A stretch of 64,000 bases of DNA from NCBI GenBank assembly GCA_902538225.1, contig CACBEF010000002.1, forward strand, positions 1 to 64,000, written 5' to 3'. The number at the start of each line of letters is the position of its first letter. Position 1 is the first letter of the stretch. This document shows, one piece after another, positions 27,431-40,158 of the stretch. The translations under genes and the position numbers were made by a program. Below the pieces are notes generated by a model, which did no database searches, was not told the DNA's origin, and saw only the letters and a program-made list of their open reading frames with translations. This stretch comes from an uncultured Prochlorococcus sp. (GTDB taxonomy: Bacteria > Cyanobacteriota > Cyanobacteriia > PCC-6307 > Cyanobiaceae).

Positions 27431-30400
27431 ATGCCTCAAAGAGGTGATCTTAAAAAAATTCTTATTCTAGGTTCGGGACCGATTGTTATAGGGCAAGCAT
27501 GCGAATTTGATTACTCTGGTACTCAAGCTTGCAAAGCATTAAGAAATGCTGGTTATGAAATTGTCTTGATAAATTCAAATCCAGCATCAATAATGACTGA
27601 TCCTGATATTGCAAGCAAAACATATATTGAACCATTGACTCCTGAAATAGTTTCTCAGATCATTTTAAAAGAAAAACCTGATGCGATTCTTCCCACTATG
27701 GGAGGTCAAACAGCTTTGAATCTTGCGGTTAAATTATCAGAGTCGGATTTTTTAAACCAAAATAATATTGAATTAATTGGAGCTGATTTAAGAGCCATTA
27801 ATAAAGCTGAAGATAGGAAATTATTTAAAGAATCGATGGAGAAAATAAATGTAAATGTTTGTCCATCTGGTATTGCATCTAACTTAGATGAAGCTATGAA
27901 GGTATCAAAAAAAATTAGTTCCTATCCTCTTATAATAAGGCCTGCATTTACTTTAGGTGGAGTAGGGGGTGGAATTGCTTTTAACCTTGAAGAATTTGTA
28001 GTGTTGTGTAAATCAGGTTTAGAGGAAAGTCCAAGTAATCAAATATTAATTGAAAAATCACTCATTGGATGGAAGGAGTTTGAACTAGAGGTAATGAGAG
28101 ATACTGCTGACAATGTGGTAATAGTTTGCAGTATTGAAAATTTAGACCCAATGGGTGTCCACACTGGAGATTCGATTACTGTAGCCCCTGCACAGACCTT
28201 GACGGATAAGGAGTATCAGAGGTTGCGGGATTTGTCATTGAAAATTATCAGAGAGGTCGGGGTTGAAACAGGGGGGAGTAATATTCAATTTGCAATAAAT
28301 CCATCTAATGGAGAAGTAATTGTTATAGAAATGAATCCTCGTGTGAGTAGATCCTCTGCTTTGGCAAGTAAAGCAACTGGATTCCCCATAGCTAAGATTG
28401 CAGCTTTATTATCTGTTGGCTATACACTTGATGAGATTATTAATGACATTACAAAAAAAACACCTGCATGTTTTGAGCCTTCAATTGATTATGTAGTTAC
28501 TAAGATCCCAAGATTTGCTTTTGAAAAGTTTAAAGGCTCTTCTAATACTTTAAGCACTGCCATGAAATCTGTTGGTGAGTCAATGGCAATAGGTCGTTCT
28601 TTTGAAGAATCATTTCAGAAAGCATTAAGGTCACTAGAAGTAGGTGTTTTTGGATGGGAATGTGATTTACAAGATGAATTTAAAAATGAGAGTCAAATTA
28701 AAAATAGTTTAAGAAATCCTACACCTGAAAGAATTCTTCTAATTAAAAAAGCTATGCAGCTTGGGAAAACTAATACTTATATTCAAGAAGTTACAAATAT
28801 AGATTTATGGTTTATCGAAAAATTACGTAATATCTTTAATTTTGAAAATTATTTTTTGAAAGATAAAGAACTTTTTACTCTAGATAGGGATTTGATGTTA
28901 CATGCTAAACAATTAGGCTTTTCAGATCAACAGATAGCAAAGTTAACTAATTCTGATTTTTTTGAAGTAAGAAGATATAGAAAAACACTTAATATAATTC
29001 CAATTTATAAAACTGTTGATACTTGTTCAGCAGAATTCTCATCCTCAACTCCCTATCATTATTCAACTTACGAAGAATCTTTTATTAAGATAAATTCTCA
29101 ATTTTTTGATAGCGAGATTTTAGAAAATAGTAAATCAAAAAAAATTATGATTTTAGGAGGAGGTCCAAACAGAATTGGTCAGGGAATAGAATTTGATTAC
29201 TGTTGTTGTCATGCATCATATCAAGCTTCAACAAATGGTTATAAAACAATAATGGTTAATAGTAACCCTGAAACTGTATCAACTGATTATGATACTAGCG
29301 ATATTTTATATTTTGAGCCTGTAACTTTGGAGGATGTGCTTAACATAATAGAAGCTGAAAATCCTTATGGTTTGGTTGTTCAATTTGGAGGTCAAACGCC
29401 ACTGAAATTATCATTACCTTTATTTGAATGGCTTAAATCTAGTGATGGGGTCAGAACTGGATCAAAAATTCTTGGGACTTCTCCAATATCTATCGATTTA
29501 GCAGAAGATAGAGAGGAATTTACAAAAATTCTTAAAGAATTAAGTATTAGACAACCTTTAAACGGTATTGCACGTAATCAAAATGAAGCAGAAATAGTTG
29601 CAAAAAATATTGGATTCCCCTTAGTTGTAAGACCTTCTTATGTTTTAGGTGGAAGGGCAATGGAAATTGTTAAAGATGAGAATGAATTATTGAGATACAT
29701 TTCTGAAGCAGTTAAGGTATCACCTGATCATCCAATCCTTCTTGATCAATATTTGAATAATGCAATTGAGATAGATGTTGATGCTTTATGCGATTCAAAG
29801 GGTTCGGTTGTAATTGCTGGCCTAATGGAACATGTTGAACCTGCAGGAATTCATTCAGGAGATTCAGCTTGTTGCTTACCATCTATTTCTCTTTCTACAT
29901 CAACAATAGAAAATGTAAGGAACTGGACAAAATTAATTGCACAAAGATTAAATGTTGTTGGTTTAATTAATTTGCAATTTGCAGTAATAAATACAAATAA
30001 TAAAGAAAATAAATTATTTATTCTTGAAGCAAATCCAAGAGCATCCAGGACAGTTCCATTTGTTTCAAAAGCCATAGGTAAACCAGTTGCAAAATTAGCT
30101 ACTCAGTTAATGCAAGGTTTTACATTAGAAGATCTTAATTTCACAGAAGAATTTTCTCCAAAATATCAAGCAGTAAAAGAGGCCGTTTTACCTTTTAAAA
30201 GATTTCCTGGATCTGATACATTACTTGGTCCTGAAATGAGATCTACTGGAGAAGTAATGGGTTTAGCTAAAGATTTTGGAATTGCTTATGCCAAGTCGGA
30301 ATTGGCAGCAGGTAATGGTGTTCCTTCAGAAGGAGTAGCTTTTTTATCTACAAATGATTTAGATAAAAAAAATCTTGAGGAAGTTGCTAGAGAACTTTTG

Positions 30401-30727
30401 ATTTTAGGCTTTACATTAATCGCAACAAAAGGTACAGCTTCTTATTTGGCCAATTTAGGAATTCAAGTTGAAGAAGTGCTAAAAGTTCATGAAGGAAGAC
30501 CAAATATTGAGGACCTTATTCGTTCGGGACTTGTTCAATTAATAATCAATACTCCAATTGGCTCACAGGCTCTTCATGATGATGCTTATTTAAGACGTGC
30601 TGCTTTAGAATATAATATTCCAACCTTTACAACTATTCCTGGAGCAAAGGCAGCTATTAAGGCGATCAAAGCTTTGCAATATAATAAGATTAATACTTAT
30701 TCTCTACAAGAAATCCATAATTATTAA
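27431..30727 (+). CDS. carB: Carbamoyl-phosphate synthase large subunit
   Basis: 1098 aa duplicated ATP-grasp; [27 protein letters not shown]. Confidence 0.99.
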   Translation: MPQRGDLKKILILGSGPIVIGQACEFDYSGTQACKALRNAGYEIVLINSNPASIMTDPDIASKTYIEPLTPEIVSQIILKEKPDAILPTMGGQTALNLAVKLSESDFLNQNNIELIGADLRAINKAEDRKLFKESMEKINVNVCPSGIASNLDEAMKVSKKISSYPLIIRPAFTLGGVGGGIAFNLEEFVVLCKSGLEESPSNQILIEKSLIGWKEFELEVMRDTADNVVIVCSIENLDPMGVHTGDSITVAPAQTLTDKEYQRLRDLSLKIIREVGVETGGSNIQFAINPSNGEVIVIEMNPRVSRSSALASKATGFPIAKIAALLSVGYTLDEIINDITKKTPACFEPSIDYVVTKIPRFAFEKFKGSSNTLSTAMKSVGESMAIGRSFEESFQKALRSLEVGVFGWECDLQDEFKNESQIKNSLRNPTPERILLIKKAMQLGKTNTYIQEVTNIDLWFIEKLRNIFNFENYFLKDKELFTLDRDLMLHAKQLGFSDQQIAKLTNSDFFEVRRYRKTLNIIPIYKTVDTCSAEFSSSTPYHYSTYEESFIKINSQFFDSEILENSKSKKIMILGGGPNRIGQGIEFDYCCCHASYQASTNGYKTIMVNSNPETVSTDYDTSDILYFEPVTLEDVLNIIEAENPYGLVVQFGGQTPLKLSLPLFEWLKSSDGVRTGSKILGTSPISIDLAEDREEFTKILKELSIRQPLNGIARNQNEAEIVAKNIGFPLVVRPSYVLGGRAMEIVKDENELLRYISEAVKVSPDHPILLDQYLNNAIEIDVDALCDSKGSVVIAGLMEHVEPAGIHSGDSACCLPSISLSTSTIENVRNWTKLIAQRLNVVGLINLQFAVINTNNKENKLFILEANPRASRTVPFVSKAIGKPVAKLATQLMQGFTLEDLNFTEEFSPKYQAVKEAVLPFKRFPGSDTLLGPEMRSTGEVMGLAKDFGIAYAKSELAAGNGVPSEGVAFLSTNDLDKKNLEEVARELLILGFTLIATKGTASYLANLGIQVEEVLKVHEGRPNIEDLIRSGLVQLIINTPIGSQALHDDAYLRRAALEYNIPTFTTIPGAKAAIKAIKALQYNKINTYSLQEIHNY

Positions 30728-30731
30728 AATT

Positions 30732-30950
30732 TTATTCTAAGTTTTTTAGTTTTTCTCTTAATTGATTAACTAATGAGTTTCGACTTATTGAAAGTAATTT
30801 AAGAGTATCTTGATGCAACTTTAGTTGTGTCTCAGCTATTTGTAATACTTTTATAGATTCTTTTATTTCATTAGAAAGTTCATTTATTAAATATTTTTTG
30901 CCTTCAAAGGTTAAAATTGGATTTGTAGAATCATTTTCGTTTTCGTTCAT
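30732..30950 (-). CDS. Hypothetical coiled-coil protein
   Basis: 72 aa; FEGKKYLINELSNEIKESIKVLQIAETQLKLHQDTLKLL. Confidence 0.65.
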   Translation of the reverse strand: MNENENDSTNPILTFEGKKYLINELSNEIKESIKVLQIAETQLKLHQDTLKLLSISRNSLVNQLREKLKNLE

Positions 30951-30980
30951 TGATTTACTTTTTTAATATAAAAAATATAG

Positions 30981-32687
30981 TTATAAATTTTTAATAAATT
31001 GTTTTTCACATAATTCTTTATAAATTCCAGGTTTATTAATCAAATCAATGTGTTTTCCAACTTCAATAATTTCACCTTTATCGAAAACAACTATTTTATT
31101 TGCCTCTTGAGTAGTGGCTAATCTATGAGCTATTACAATAACTGTTCTATCTTTCATCGCTCTATTAAGACCTTCTTGGACTTCAGATTCTGATTCTGCA
31201 TCTAACGCACTTGTTGCTTCGTCTAAAAGAAGAATTGAAGGGTTCCCAAGTATTGCTCTTGCAATTGCTATCCTCTGGATCTGACCTCCCGAGAAATTTG
31301 ATCCTCTTTCAGTTATCTTAGTTTCATATTTCTTAGGCAGCTTTTGAATGAAGTTGTGAGCGTTTGCTTTTCTTGCTGATTCTATGACTTCTTCTTTAGT
31401 GAAATTTCTGCCCATTCTTATTACATCAATAATTGTTCCTGAAAACAAAAAAGGCTGTTGTTGTACTAAAGCAATGTTTTTTCTAATATCTTTTGTATTT
31501 AATATTTTGAGATTTTTATCATCTATAAAAATGTCTCCATTATTTGGAGTTATAAACTTTAATATCAAAGCTAACATTGTACTTTTACCAGCACCAGAAG
31601 CTCCAACGAAAGCCGTTACTTCCCCTCTTTTAATTTCTAAATTGATATTTTTAAGTACTTGATTATCTTTTTTGTAAGCGAAATTAACTTTTTTAAAACT
31701 TATTTTTCCATCAATATTGGATATCTTTGTTAAATTTTCTTTATCATCTTCGATAGGTTCTAAATTTATGTTTTTTAACCTTTTTATCGATGCTTCTGCC
31801 TGTTTATAGTCATTAAAATTTGTACTTACATGGCTTATTGGATCAATAAGCATTAATATTGCAGCAAAGAAACTGCTAAATTCTTCGCTTGTTAGAAGGC
31901 CTAGATTAATTCTTGCGGCTCCTAAACCTAATATTGCTAATATTCCAAATGCTTCAACAAACCCAACAACTGGATGTTGAAATGCAAGTAATTTTAATGT
32001 TTTATATTTTGCTTTTTTATTTGCGCTTAATCTTTTATAAAATCTATTCTCAATCCAATTTTCTGCAGCAAAGGCTCTTATGGTTGACATTCCATTTATA
32101 GATTCACCTATTAAACCTGCTAAATTACTTGTTGATTCTTGACTTTTCTCCGATGCGAATAGAACTCTTCTTCCAAAACTATTAACTGAAAGAATAATCA
32201 ATGGTGCTAAAACAAAAGTTGATAATGTTAGTGACCAATCTAAATAAAAGATGTAGATTATTACCGCTAATAACTGTAAAGTGCATGGAATAGTATCCTG
32301 AGCTGTTTTATAAATAACTTCGCTTACCCTATCTGCATCTTCTGTAAGTCTATATGTGATATCCCCGGCTGAAATCTTTTCAACAGAATTCATCTCTATT
32401 TTTTGAATTTTGCTAAATAGATTTCCTCTCATTACTTCACTTATTTCTAATGATGGTTTTGCTATGAATACATCCTGTCCAAATTGAGCAATTTTCTGAA
32501 CTAAAAATACAAATAAAGACTTAACTATTATGCTAATAACTTTTGAGAGGTCACCTGATCCAATTGCTGGGATTAAGTTTCCAGCAAAATAAGCCAACAA
32601 AGGCCAACAAGCTACATAAATAAGCATGCATATAAAACCTTTAATAAATTTATTCGAATATGGTCTGACTGGTGGTATTAGTCTCAA
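30981..32687 (-). CDS. ABC transporter, fused permease/ATPase (MsbA-like exporter)
   Basis: GASGAGKSTMLALILKF, SGGQIQRIAIARAILGNPSILLLDEATSALD. Confidence 0.96.
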   Translation of the reverse strand: MRLIPPVRPYSNKFIKGFICMLIYVACWPLLAYFAGNLIPAIGSGDLSKVISIIVKSLFVFLVQKIAQFGQDVFIAKPSLEISEVMRGNLFSKIQKIEMNSVEKISAGDITYRLTEDADRVSEVIYKTAQDTIPCTLQLLAVIIYIFYLDWSLTLSTFVLAPLIILSVNSFGRRVLFASEKSQESTSNLAGLIGESINGMSTIRAFAAENWIENRFYKRLSANKKAKYKTLKLLAFQHPVVGFVEAFGILAILGLGAARINLGLLTSEEFSSFFAAILMLIDPISHVSTNFNDYKQAEASIKRLKNINLEPIEDDKENLTKISNIDGKISFKKVNFAYKKDNQVLKNINLEIKRGEVTAFVGASGAGKSTMLALILKFITPNNGDIFIDDKNLKILNTKDIRKNIALVQQQPFLFSGTIIDVIRMGRNFTKEEVIESARKANAHNFIQKLPKKYETKITERGSNFSGGQIQRIAIARAILGNPSILLLDEATSALDAESESEVQEGLNRAMKDRTVIVIAHRLATTQEANKIVVFDKGEIIEVGKHIDLINKPGIYKELCEKQFIKNL

Positions 32688-32745
32688 GATATTATATATT
32701 TAATTATTTATCCTACTTTATCAATATCTTTAGGTATAAAAAACA

Positions 32746-32922
32746 ATGAAATTGGATCAATTCTTAAAATGGAAAAATTTGGTCTCTTCTGGTGGAGAAG
32801 CAAAACTTTTTATTAAGTCAGGTTCTGTCAAAGTTAATGGTGTAATAGAAACTAGGAGAGGAAGAAAATTAAATAAGGGAGATAAAGTTATATTTCTAAA
32901 AAATGAATTATTTTTCGAATAA
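32746..32922 (+). CDS. S4-domain RNA-binding protein
   Basis: Manually read 58 aa: MKLDQFLKWKNLVSSGGEAKLFIKSGSVKVNGVIETRRGRKLNKGDKVIFLKNELFFE. Confidence 0.92.
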   Translation: MKLDQFLKWKNLVSSGGEAKLFIKSGSVKVNGVIETRRGRKLNKGDKVIFLKNELFFE

Positions 32923-32974
32923 TTGGCTTATTAAACTCAATTTATATTAATATAATTTTCTTGGAGATAGTATT

Positions 32975-33700
32975 TTGAGAAAATCTGTTATTGCTGGTAA
33001 TTGGAAAATGCACATGACTTGTGCTGAGGCTAAATCCTATTTAGAAGAGTTTATTCCTTTAATAAAAGACATTAAAGACGATCGTAAAGTTGTTATTGCT
33101 CCTCCTTTTACAGCTATTTCAACCTTTTCTGATCATTCTGATTTTGAATATTTAGATATTTCTAGTCAAAATATTCATTGGGAAGATCAAGGAGCATTTA
33201 CTGCAGAAATATCTCCAAAAATGCTTCTTGAACATGGTGTCACATATGCAATCGTTGGACATAGTGAACCAAGGAAATATTTTAGTGAAAGTGATGAACA
33301 AATTAATAAAAGAGCAGTTTTTGCTCAATCTAGTGGACTTACTCCAATAGTTTGTGTGGGAGAAACATTAGAACAAAGAGAGAGAGGAGAAGCTGATAGA
33401 GTTATAACTAGACAGGTTGAACAAGGATTAGAAAGTACAGATCCATCTAATTTAATTGTTGCCTATGAACCAATATGGGCCATTGGCACTGGTAAAACAT
33501 GTGAGGCAGAAGACGCTAATAAGATATGTTCTTTGATTCGGAAATTAATAGGTTTTGATGATGTAATAATTCAATATGGAGGATCTGTTAAACCTAATAA
33601 TATTGACGAAATCATGTCAATGAGTGATATAGATGGGGTGTTAGTTGGCGGGGCTTCATTAGATCCGAGTAGTTTCGCGAGAATTGCAAATTATCAATAA
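32975..33700 (+). CDS. tpiA: Triosephosphate isomerase
   Basis: [37 protein letters not shown]. Confidence 0.98.
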   Translation: MRKSVIAGNWKMHMTCAEAKSYLEEFIPLIKDIKDDRKVVIAPPFTAISTFSDHSDFEYLDISSQNIHWEDQGAFTAEISPKMLLEHGVTYAIVGHSEPRKYFSESDEQINKRAVFAQSSGLTPIVCVGETLEQRERGEADRVITRQVEQGLESTDPSNLIVAYEPIWAIGTGKTCEAEDANKICSLIRKLIGFDDVIIQYGGSVKPNNIDEIMSMSDIDGVLVGGASLDPSSFARIANYQ

Positions 33701-34529
33701 GAAAAATTCATGGCCAAAAGGCTGGGGCCAAAAAACTTCAATTATGGGAGTTATTAATTTAACTCCTGATTCTTTTAGTGATGGTGGGGAATTAAGCTCT
33801 TCAAAAAAAGTTTTAGATCAAGTAAATCATTTCTTGAGCAATGGTGTTGATGTTATTGATCTTGGTGCTCAAAGTACGAGACCTGGAGCTGAAGAAGTTG
33901 GATCTAGTATAGAAATAAAAAGATTGATCCCATATCTAAAATTAATAAAATCTGAATTTCCAGATGTTTTAATTTCTATTGATACTTTTAATTCTGAAGT
34001 GGCTTACGAAGGTCTTTTAAATGGTGCTAATTGGATAAATGATGTCACGGGTGGAAGAAGAGATATAAAAATTTTGGATGTTGTATCAAAATTCAACTGT
34101 CCATTCGTCATAACTCATAGTCGTGGTAATAGTCAAAATATGAATCAACTCTCTAATTACCAGAATGTATTAAGTGATGTTAAGTGCTCGCTTGATAATT
34201 TAATAAAGAATGCTTTAGAAAAAAATATATCTGAAAGAAATATAATAGTCGATCCTGGAATTGGTTTTTCAAAGGATATAGTGCATAATTTGGAAATCTT
34301 GAGAAACTTAAATGTATTTAAAAAATGGAATTTGCCAATTTTGATAGGTGCATCTAGGAAGAGATTTATAGGAGAAATATTGAATGAGAAAAATCCAAAA
34401 GAAAGGGATATAGGAACACTTGCAATAAGTTGTCTTTGTTCTCAATTTAATATTGACATTGTGAGAGTTCACAACGTCAAACTAAATTATCAAATCCTGA
34501 AAGTAGCTGATAGGATTTATAGAAAATAA
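33684..34529 (+). CDS. folP: Dihydropteroate synthase
   Basis: [41 protein letters not shown]. Confidence 0.98.
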   Translation: MQIINKKNSWPKGWGQKTSIMGVINLTPDSFSDGGELSSSKKVLDQVNHFLSNGVDVIDLGAQSTRPGAEEVGSSIEIKRLIPYLKLIKSEFPDVLISIDTFNSEVAYEGLLNGANWINDVTGGRRDIKILDVVSKFNCPFVITHSRGNSQNMNQLSNYQNVLSDVKCSLDNLIKNALEKNISERNIIVDPGIGFSKDIVHNLEILRNLNVFKKWNLPILIGASRKRFIGEILNEKNPKERDIGTLAISCLCSQFNIDIVRVHNVKLNYQILKVADRIYRK

Positions 34530-34537
34530 TAAATTTA

Positions 34538-37500
34538 TTATTCTTTAACTCCTTCGATTTTATCCTCTACCTCTTGGTATAGTTCTTTCAACTTTTCTAT
34601 ATTCTCATCTGAAGTTTCCCAATACCCCCTACCATTGACTTCTAGCAATGTTCCAACAATTCTTCTGAAACTATTAGGATTAAGATCCATTAATCTTTTC
34701 CTCATCTCTTCGTCGTTTATAAATGTTTCATTAGTTTCTTCATATACAAAATTATCTACTTGACCACTTGTCGCACTCCAACCAAGAGTGTAATTAAGTC
34801 TGTTAGAAAGTTCTCTAACTCCTTCGTACCCAGATTTAAGCATACCTTCATACCACTTAGGATTTAAAAGTTTTGTTCTTGAGTCTAATCTGATAGTTTC
34901 TCCAAGTGTTCTAACTTGAGCATTAGAAGTGGTTGTATCCGCTATGAAGCTACTTGGTTCTTTTCCGTCATCTCTTAATGTCTTGATCAATTTTGTGGGA
35001 TCCGAATCAAAATAATGACTTACATCTGTTAATGAAATCTCTGAAGAATCAAGGTTTTGAAATGTAACATCTGCTGTTTTCATTACTGACTCAAATACCT
35101 CTCTTTTTTGATTCATCTCACCTGGATTATCGGCATTAAAAGCATATGTTTTGCGAGATAAATACATTTCTTGTAATTCATTTTCATCCTCCCATGTTGA
35201 ATTTTCTACGGCTAAATTAACATTTGAACTGTAACTTCCACTAGCATTAGAGAATACTCTCGCTGAAGCTTCCCTGACAGAAGTGCCTTCTTTCTCTGCT
35301 TGTTCTAGTGAATGTTTTCTTACAAAATTAGATTCCAATGGTTCATCAGCTTCAGCTGCTAATTTGACTGCCTGATCTATTAATGCCATTTGATTGATAA
35401 ATAGATCTCTAAATACTCCTGAACAGTTAACTACTACATCAATTCTTGGCCTACCTAATTCCTCTAAAGGGATTAATTCTAGTTTGTTAATTCTTCCAAC
35501 AGAATCTGGTTTTGGTTTTACCCCAACAAACCATAAGATTTGTGCCAGTGATTCTCCGTAAGTTTTGATGTTATCAGTACCCCATAAAACACAAGCTATT
35601 GTTTCAGGCCAAGTTCCCTGCTCTTCTTTTTGTCTTTCAATTAATTTGTCAACAACAGACTTCGCTGCAGCTACTGCTGCTGTAGTTGGGATTGATTGAG
35701 GATCAAGTGCATGGATATTTTTACCACTGGGCAAAACACTTGGATTTCTTATGGGATCTCCACCTGGTCCGGGTAAAACATAATTTCCATCTAATGCTTT
35801 AATGAGGCTATCCATTTCTTTGTCTGCGCAGACCTGTTCCAGGCAGAAAAGTAAGTAATCAAATAATTTATTTAATTCCTTCTGATTAACTTCATTAAAT
35901 CCATTTAATCTGCAGACTCTTAGCCAAGGAGTAGGTAGATTTAGACCAAATACTTTAAGTAAATCGAAAAGTTTGGAAAGAAGTGATTTTTCTAAATAAA
36001 CTCTGCCATCAAGAATTTTTAAAGAGTTGACCATAGCAAAAATCGACTCTCTTGCTGTCTTTATGATTTTTTCATTTAACTCTACAAATTTAAGTTCACC
36101 TTTATTGTTACCTTCATATATTTGTTCAATAGTTAGACCGATGGTTTCTGCGAGTAATCCAGGAAGAGATCTTAATCCTTCTTGTTCTCTCTCTAAAGAT
36201 GCAATATTTACAAGTGTTGCAACAGCTTCTTCTGCAGTTGGAGCTTCTCCAATAGTATGAAGACCGCAAGGTAACAATCTACTTTCAATTTCCATCAACT
36301 GTTTATAGACATTACCAACAAATAAATCTCTTTCATCTATTGAAAGTTCTTCTACGTCTTTTGAAGGAAGCACTACATCTTTGTCAAGGTTACATTGTTT
36401 AGAAGTCTCAACTATTGCATTAACAATTTGAATACCCCTACTATTTTCTCTTAATTGTTGATAAGAACCAACAAGTTCACTTAGTTCTTTAAGACCTTTG
36501 TAGAGGCCTGCATTTTCCGCTGGAGGAGTTAGATAACTAATAGTTGATGCATATCCTCTTCTCTTCGCAATTGTTGCTTCAGATGGATTATTAGCAGCAT
36601 AGTAATACAAATTAGGCAATGATCCAATTAGAGAATCCGGATAGCAAGTTTCACTCATTCCCATCTGCTTCCCAGGCATAAATTCAAGTGAGCCGTGAGT
36701 TCCAAAATGAAGAACAGCATCAGCCCCCCAGATTTTTTCTACATACGTGTAATAAGCAGCAAAACCATGATGAGGACTTGCACTTCTTGAATAGAGCAAT
36801 CTCATGGGATCACCTTCATAACCGAATGTAGGTTGAACTCCTATAAAAACATTTCCAAAATGTTTTCCATAGATAAGAAGGTTTTGTCCGTCACTATTAA
36901 GGTTACCAGGAGGTTTACCCCAATTTTCTTCAAGTCTATGTGAATATGGTGTGAAATCTTCGTATTCCTTTACTGACATCTTATGAGCAATATTTAACTC
37001 TGGAGAGCCATCCATCGCTTCAGGATTGTTAATTACTTTTTCCATTAATTCTTTTGAATTACTTGGAAGTTCATCTATTTGATATCCTTTAGATTTCATT
37101 TCAAGAAGTACTCTGTAAATCGAACCAAAAACATTCAAATATGCTGCCGTTCCAACATTTCCTTTGTCTGGTGGAAAACTAAATACTGTGATGGCTAATT
37201 TTTTATCCTTTCTTTGTTTAACTCTTAAAGTTGACCATTTTATGGCTCTTTCAGCTATTACATCAACTCGATCTTGGAGCGTATGCGCTTTACCTGTAGC
37301 ATCATCACGACCTGAGAGAATAATAGGTTCAATAGCACCATCAAGTTCTGGAATTGCAATCTGTAGTGCTACCTGAACAGGGTGTAAACCTAGATCACTA
37401 TCTTCCCATTCTTGTGTGGTTTGGAAGACTAATGGAAGTGCAACCATATAGGGTCTGTTTAACCTTTTTAGGGCTTCAATAGCTTTAGGATGATCTTGTC

Positions 37501-38548
37501 TTGCTGGCCCACCAACTAGTGCAAATCCTGTTAGAGATACAACTCCATCTACTATAGGTTGATCCTTATTTATGGAATCATAATAAAATTCATTAACTGG
37601 TTTAGAAAAATCTAGACCTCCACAGAAGATAGGTAGTACTCTCGCACCTCTGTATTCCAATTCTTGAATTACAGCAACGTAATGAGCATCATCTCCCGTA
37701 ACAATATGACTCCTTTGAAGAACTAAGCCTATTGTTGGAGTTTTGTTATCTTTAAGATTTAAATCTTTCCTATTATTTTCCCAATTTTGATATTCTTTTA
37801 GATTTTCAAACATGCAAGGAGCAAGAGGATGCCAAATTCCTAAATCTGGGAATGTTTCAGGGTCTTGAATTTTGAATTCTTCTATTTGATCTTTTATGGT
37901 CTCTGAAACAGCGTACTTTTCAGAAATCATTAACAAGAAGTTTTTTAAATTCTCAGTGGTACCACCTAACCAGTACTGAAAACTCAGAATAAATGTTCTG
38001 GCATCTTGAGCTTTTTCTACTGGTAGATATTTAAGTATTGAAGGTAGTGTATTTAATAACTTCAACATTGAATCTTGGAAACTTGCTCCATCAGATTCTT
38101 TTTTCTTTTTTATTAAATCTCCAATAATACTTTTAGATTGACCAAGTTGGGCCATACTAAATGAACCTAGCTTATTTAATCTCATTACCTCTGGCATGGA
38201 GGGGAAAACAATTGATGCTTTAAGTTTGTCTTTAAATGGAGATACTGCATCAACCACTTTTTGAGCAAGGTCTTCAATGAAAATTAGAGAAGCAACGAAT
38301 ATATCTGCATTAGCTATATCTTTTTTAAAATCTTCAAAATTATTATCATTCCTAAGTTCTTCGATGAGATAGCCGCTAAGGTCTATACCTATTGGCCCAT
38401 TCATATTATTTATTGACTTTGCAGCTTCCGTTAAGGAATTTTGGTATTGTGGCTCAAGGACAACATAAACTGCTTTTATTACAACTTTGTGTTTGTTATC
38501 CTCAACAGGAGATACTCTGCGGTTTGCTGAGCGGACCTGCGTAAACAT
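34538..38548 (-). CDS. chlH: Magnesium chelatase subunit H
   Basis: 1336 aa; [38 protein letters not shown]-type motifs. Confidence 0.99.
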   Translation of the reverse strand: MFTQVRSANRRVSPVEDNKHKVVIKAVYVVLEPQYQNSLTEAAKSINNMNGPIGIDLSGYLIEELRNDNNFEDFKKDIANADIFVASLIFIEDLAQKVVDAVSPFKDKLKASIVFPSMPEVMRLNKLGSFSMAQLGQSKSIIGDLIKKKKESDGASFQDSMLKLLNTLPSILKYLPVEKAQDARTFILSFQYWLGGTTENLKNFLLMISEKYAVSETIKDQIEEFKIQDPETFPDLGIWHPLAPCMFENLKEYQNWENNRKDLNLKDNKTPTIGLVLQRSHIVTGDDAHYVAVIQELEYRGARVLPIFCGGLDFSKPVNEFYYDSINKDQPIVDGVVSLTGFALVGGPARQDHPKAIEALKRLNRPYMVALPLVFQTTQEWEDSDLGLHPVQVALQIAIPELDGAIEPIILSGRDDATGKAHTLQDRVDVIAERAIKWSTLRVKQRKDKKLAITVFSFPPDKGNVGTAAYLNVFGSIYRVLLEMKSKGYQIDELPSNSKELMEKVINNPEAMDGSPELNIAHKMSVKEYEDFTPYSHRLEENWGKPPGNLNSDGQNLLIYGKHFGNVFIGVQPTFGYEGDPMRLLYSRSASPHHGFAAYYTYVEKIWGADAVLHFGTHGSLEFMPGKQMGMSETCYPDSLIGSLPNLYYYAANNPSEATIAKRRGYASTISYLTPPAENAGLYKGLKELSELVGSYQQLRENSRGIQIVNAIVETSKQCNLDKDVVLPSKDVEELSIDERDLFVGNVYKQLMEIESRLLPCGLHTIGEAPTAEEAVATLVNIASLEREQEGLRSLPGLLAETIGLTIEQIYEGNNKGELKFVELNEKIIKTARESIFAMVNSLKILDGRVYLEKSLLSKLFDLLKVFGLNLPTPWLRVCRLNGFNEVNQKELNKLFDYLLFCLEQVCADKEMDSLIKALDGNYVLPGPGGDPIRNPSVLPSGKNIHALDPQSIPTTAAVAAAKSVVDKLIERQKEEQGTWPETIACVLWGTDNIKTYGESLAQILWFVGVKPKPDSVGRINKLELIPLEELGRPRIDVVVNCSGVFRDLFINQMALIDQAVKLAAEADEPLESNFVRKHSLEQAEKEGTSVREASARVFSNASGSYSSNVNLAVENSTWEDENELQEMYLSRKTYAFNADNPGEMNQKREVFESVMKTADVTFQNLDSSEISLTDVSHYFDSDPTKLIKTLRDDGKEPSSFIADTTTSNAQVRTLGETIRLDSRTKLLNPKWYEGMLKSGYEGVRELSNRLNYTLGWSATSGQVDNFVYEETNETFINDEEMRKRLMDLNPNSFRRIVGTLLEVNGRGYWETSDENIEKLKELYQEVEDKIEGVKE

Positions 38549-38650
38549 TGATTTTCTTTAAGTATTTCTACCAGACTACGAATGAAAAGACGTTATTGTG
38601 TGCAATATAAATAGCGTGTAACAACCTTTAAAAAAAAATTTTTTAAAAAA

Positions 38651-39499
38651 ATGATTGAAAATTCTAAAAAAGCTATACCAGTACTAGTATCCGGAGCTTT
38701 AGGCAAAATGGGTAGCGAAGTTGTTAATACTGTATTAAATTCTCCAGATTGTGAACTTGTTGCAGCAATCGACATTAACGAAAAGAACAATGGCTCAAAT
38801 ATTTCTGAATTGTTGAAGGTAAAAAATTGTGAAGTTTTTGTTTCAAATGATTTTGAAGGAACTTTATGTTCTGTTAGTCAAAATTATAGAAATGACAATA
38901 TCAAACCTGTGCTTGTTGATTTTACTCATCCTGATTCTGTATATGAAAATACCAGATCAGCTATTGCATATGGTGTATCACCAGTAATAGGAACTACAGG
39001 TCTAAGCCCTTCGCAAATACAAGATTTGTCTGTTTTTGCTCAGAAAGCATCGGTTGGTTGTGCAATAATTCCTAACTTTTCAGTAGGTATGGTTCTTCTT
39101 CAGCAGGCGGCATCGGTTGCTGCAAGGTTTTATGACAATATTGAATTAATAGAGATGCATCATAATCAAAAAGCTGATTCTCCTAGTGGGACGTGTATAA
39201 AAACTGCAGAAATGATTGAAGAATATCCAAAGAAATTTAATCAGAATTTAGTAAAAGAGACTGATTCATTGAAAGGTGTACGGGGTGGGCTCAGAGATTC
39301 AGGAATTAATATACATTCTGTGCGATTACCAGGATTACTTGCTCATCAATTAGTTCTTATGGGATCTCCAGGTGAAACTTACACAATTAAGCATGACACT
39401 ATTGATAGAAAGGCATATATGCCAGGAGTTTTACAGGCTATCAAAAAAATTGGTAATTATGAAACTCTAGTTTATGGACTTGAAAAATTGATTTTTTAA
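38651..39499 (+). CDS. dapB: 4-hydroxy-tetrahydrodipicolinate reductase
   Basis: [27 protein letters not shown]. Confidence 0.98.
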   Translation: MIENSKKAIPVLVSGALGKMGSEVVNTVLNSPDCELVAAIDINEKNNGSNISELLKVKNCEVFVSNDFEGTLCSVSQNYRNDNIKPVLVDFTHPDSVYENTRSAIAYGVSPVIGTTGLSPSQIQDLSVFAQKASVGCAIIPNFSVGMVLLQQAASVAARFYDNIELIEMHHNQKADSPSGTCIKTAEMIEEYPKKFNQNLVKETDSLKGVRGGLRDSGINIHSVRLPGLLAHQLVLMGSPGETYTIKHDTIDRKAYMPGVLQAIKKIGNYETLVYGLEKLIF

Positions 39500-39500
39500 A

Positions 39501-40142
39501 ATGTTAATTCCAATTAATTCAAGTCAAATTTCAAAACTTATTCCTGCAGTTGGTACAGGAAGTCAATTTAAGTACGCGTTGGGGAATCCGAGAAAAATTC
39601 TTCAAAGAGTAATTGTTTCTTCAATTGGTGGATTTATCTCATTAATAATTAGTTCGACTGGAGATCAAACTAATAATATCTGGTTATTCCTATGTGTAGG
39701 TTTCTTTTTGTATATCATCTGGGGCCCAATTCTTGAATCAAGTAGAAAAAATTTGCAACTAAGAAAATATAAATTTTTTTCTATATTTGATGGCTATATA
39801 TCAAATATCTATAAAACAGAAAAGATTGAAAGTTCAAGAGAACAATCTAATAGGCAAGGTAGATTAGAAGTTATCGAAAACAAAAGGACTTGGTTAGTAC
39901 TTGAATTAGAAGATGAAGATGGTTATTTGGAAAAATTAAGTTTTCCTATGGAAAATAAACACAGTCAAATTAGTGTGGGTTCGAGTATTAGATGTTTAAT
40001 AACATCTGATAATCGTAATTTTGACAGAGATTTTTATTTGACCGATGCTTGGTTACCTGAAATTAACTTATGGGTTGGTGAGTACCCCTATTTATTAAGA
40101 CCAGCATTTGAAGAAATTTGCTATATTTATTTGAATAGATAG
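39501..40142 (+). CDS. Conserved cyanobacterial membrane protein of unknown function
   Basis: MLIPINSSQISKLIPAVGTGSQFKYALGNPRKILQRVIVS. Confidence 0.7.
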   Translation: MLIPINSSQISKLIPAVGTGSQFKYALGNPRKILQRVIVSSIGGFISLIISSTGDQTNNIWLFLCVGFFLYIIWGPILESSRKNLQLRKYKFFSIFDGYISNIYKTEKIESSREQSNRQGRLEVIENKRTWLVLELEDEDGYLEKLSFPMENKHSQISVGSSIRCLITSDNRNFDRDFYLTDAWLPEINLWVGEYPYLLRPAFEEICYIYLNR

Positions 40143-40158
40143 TTGATGCTTATAAAAT

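Noticed and set aside
36027-37376. Plus-strand ORFs opposite chlH (36027..36260, 37164..37376)
   Set aside because: Antisense to a highly conserved enzyme.
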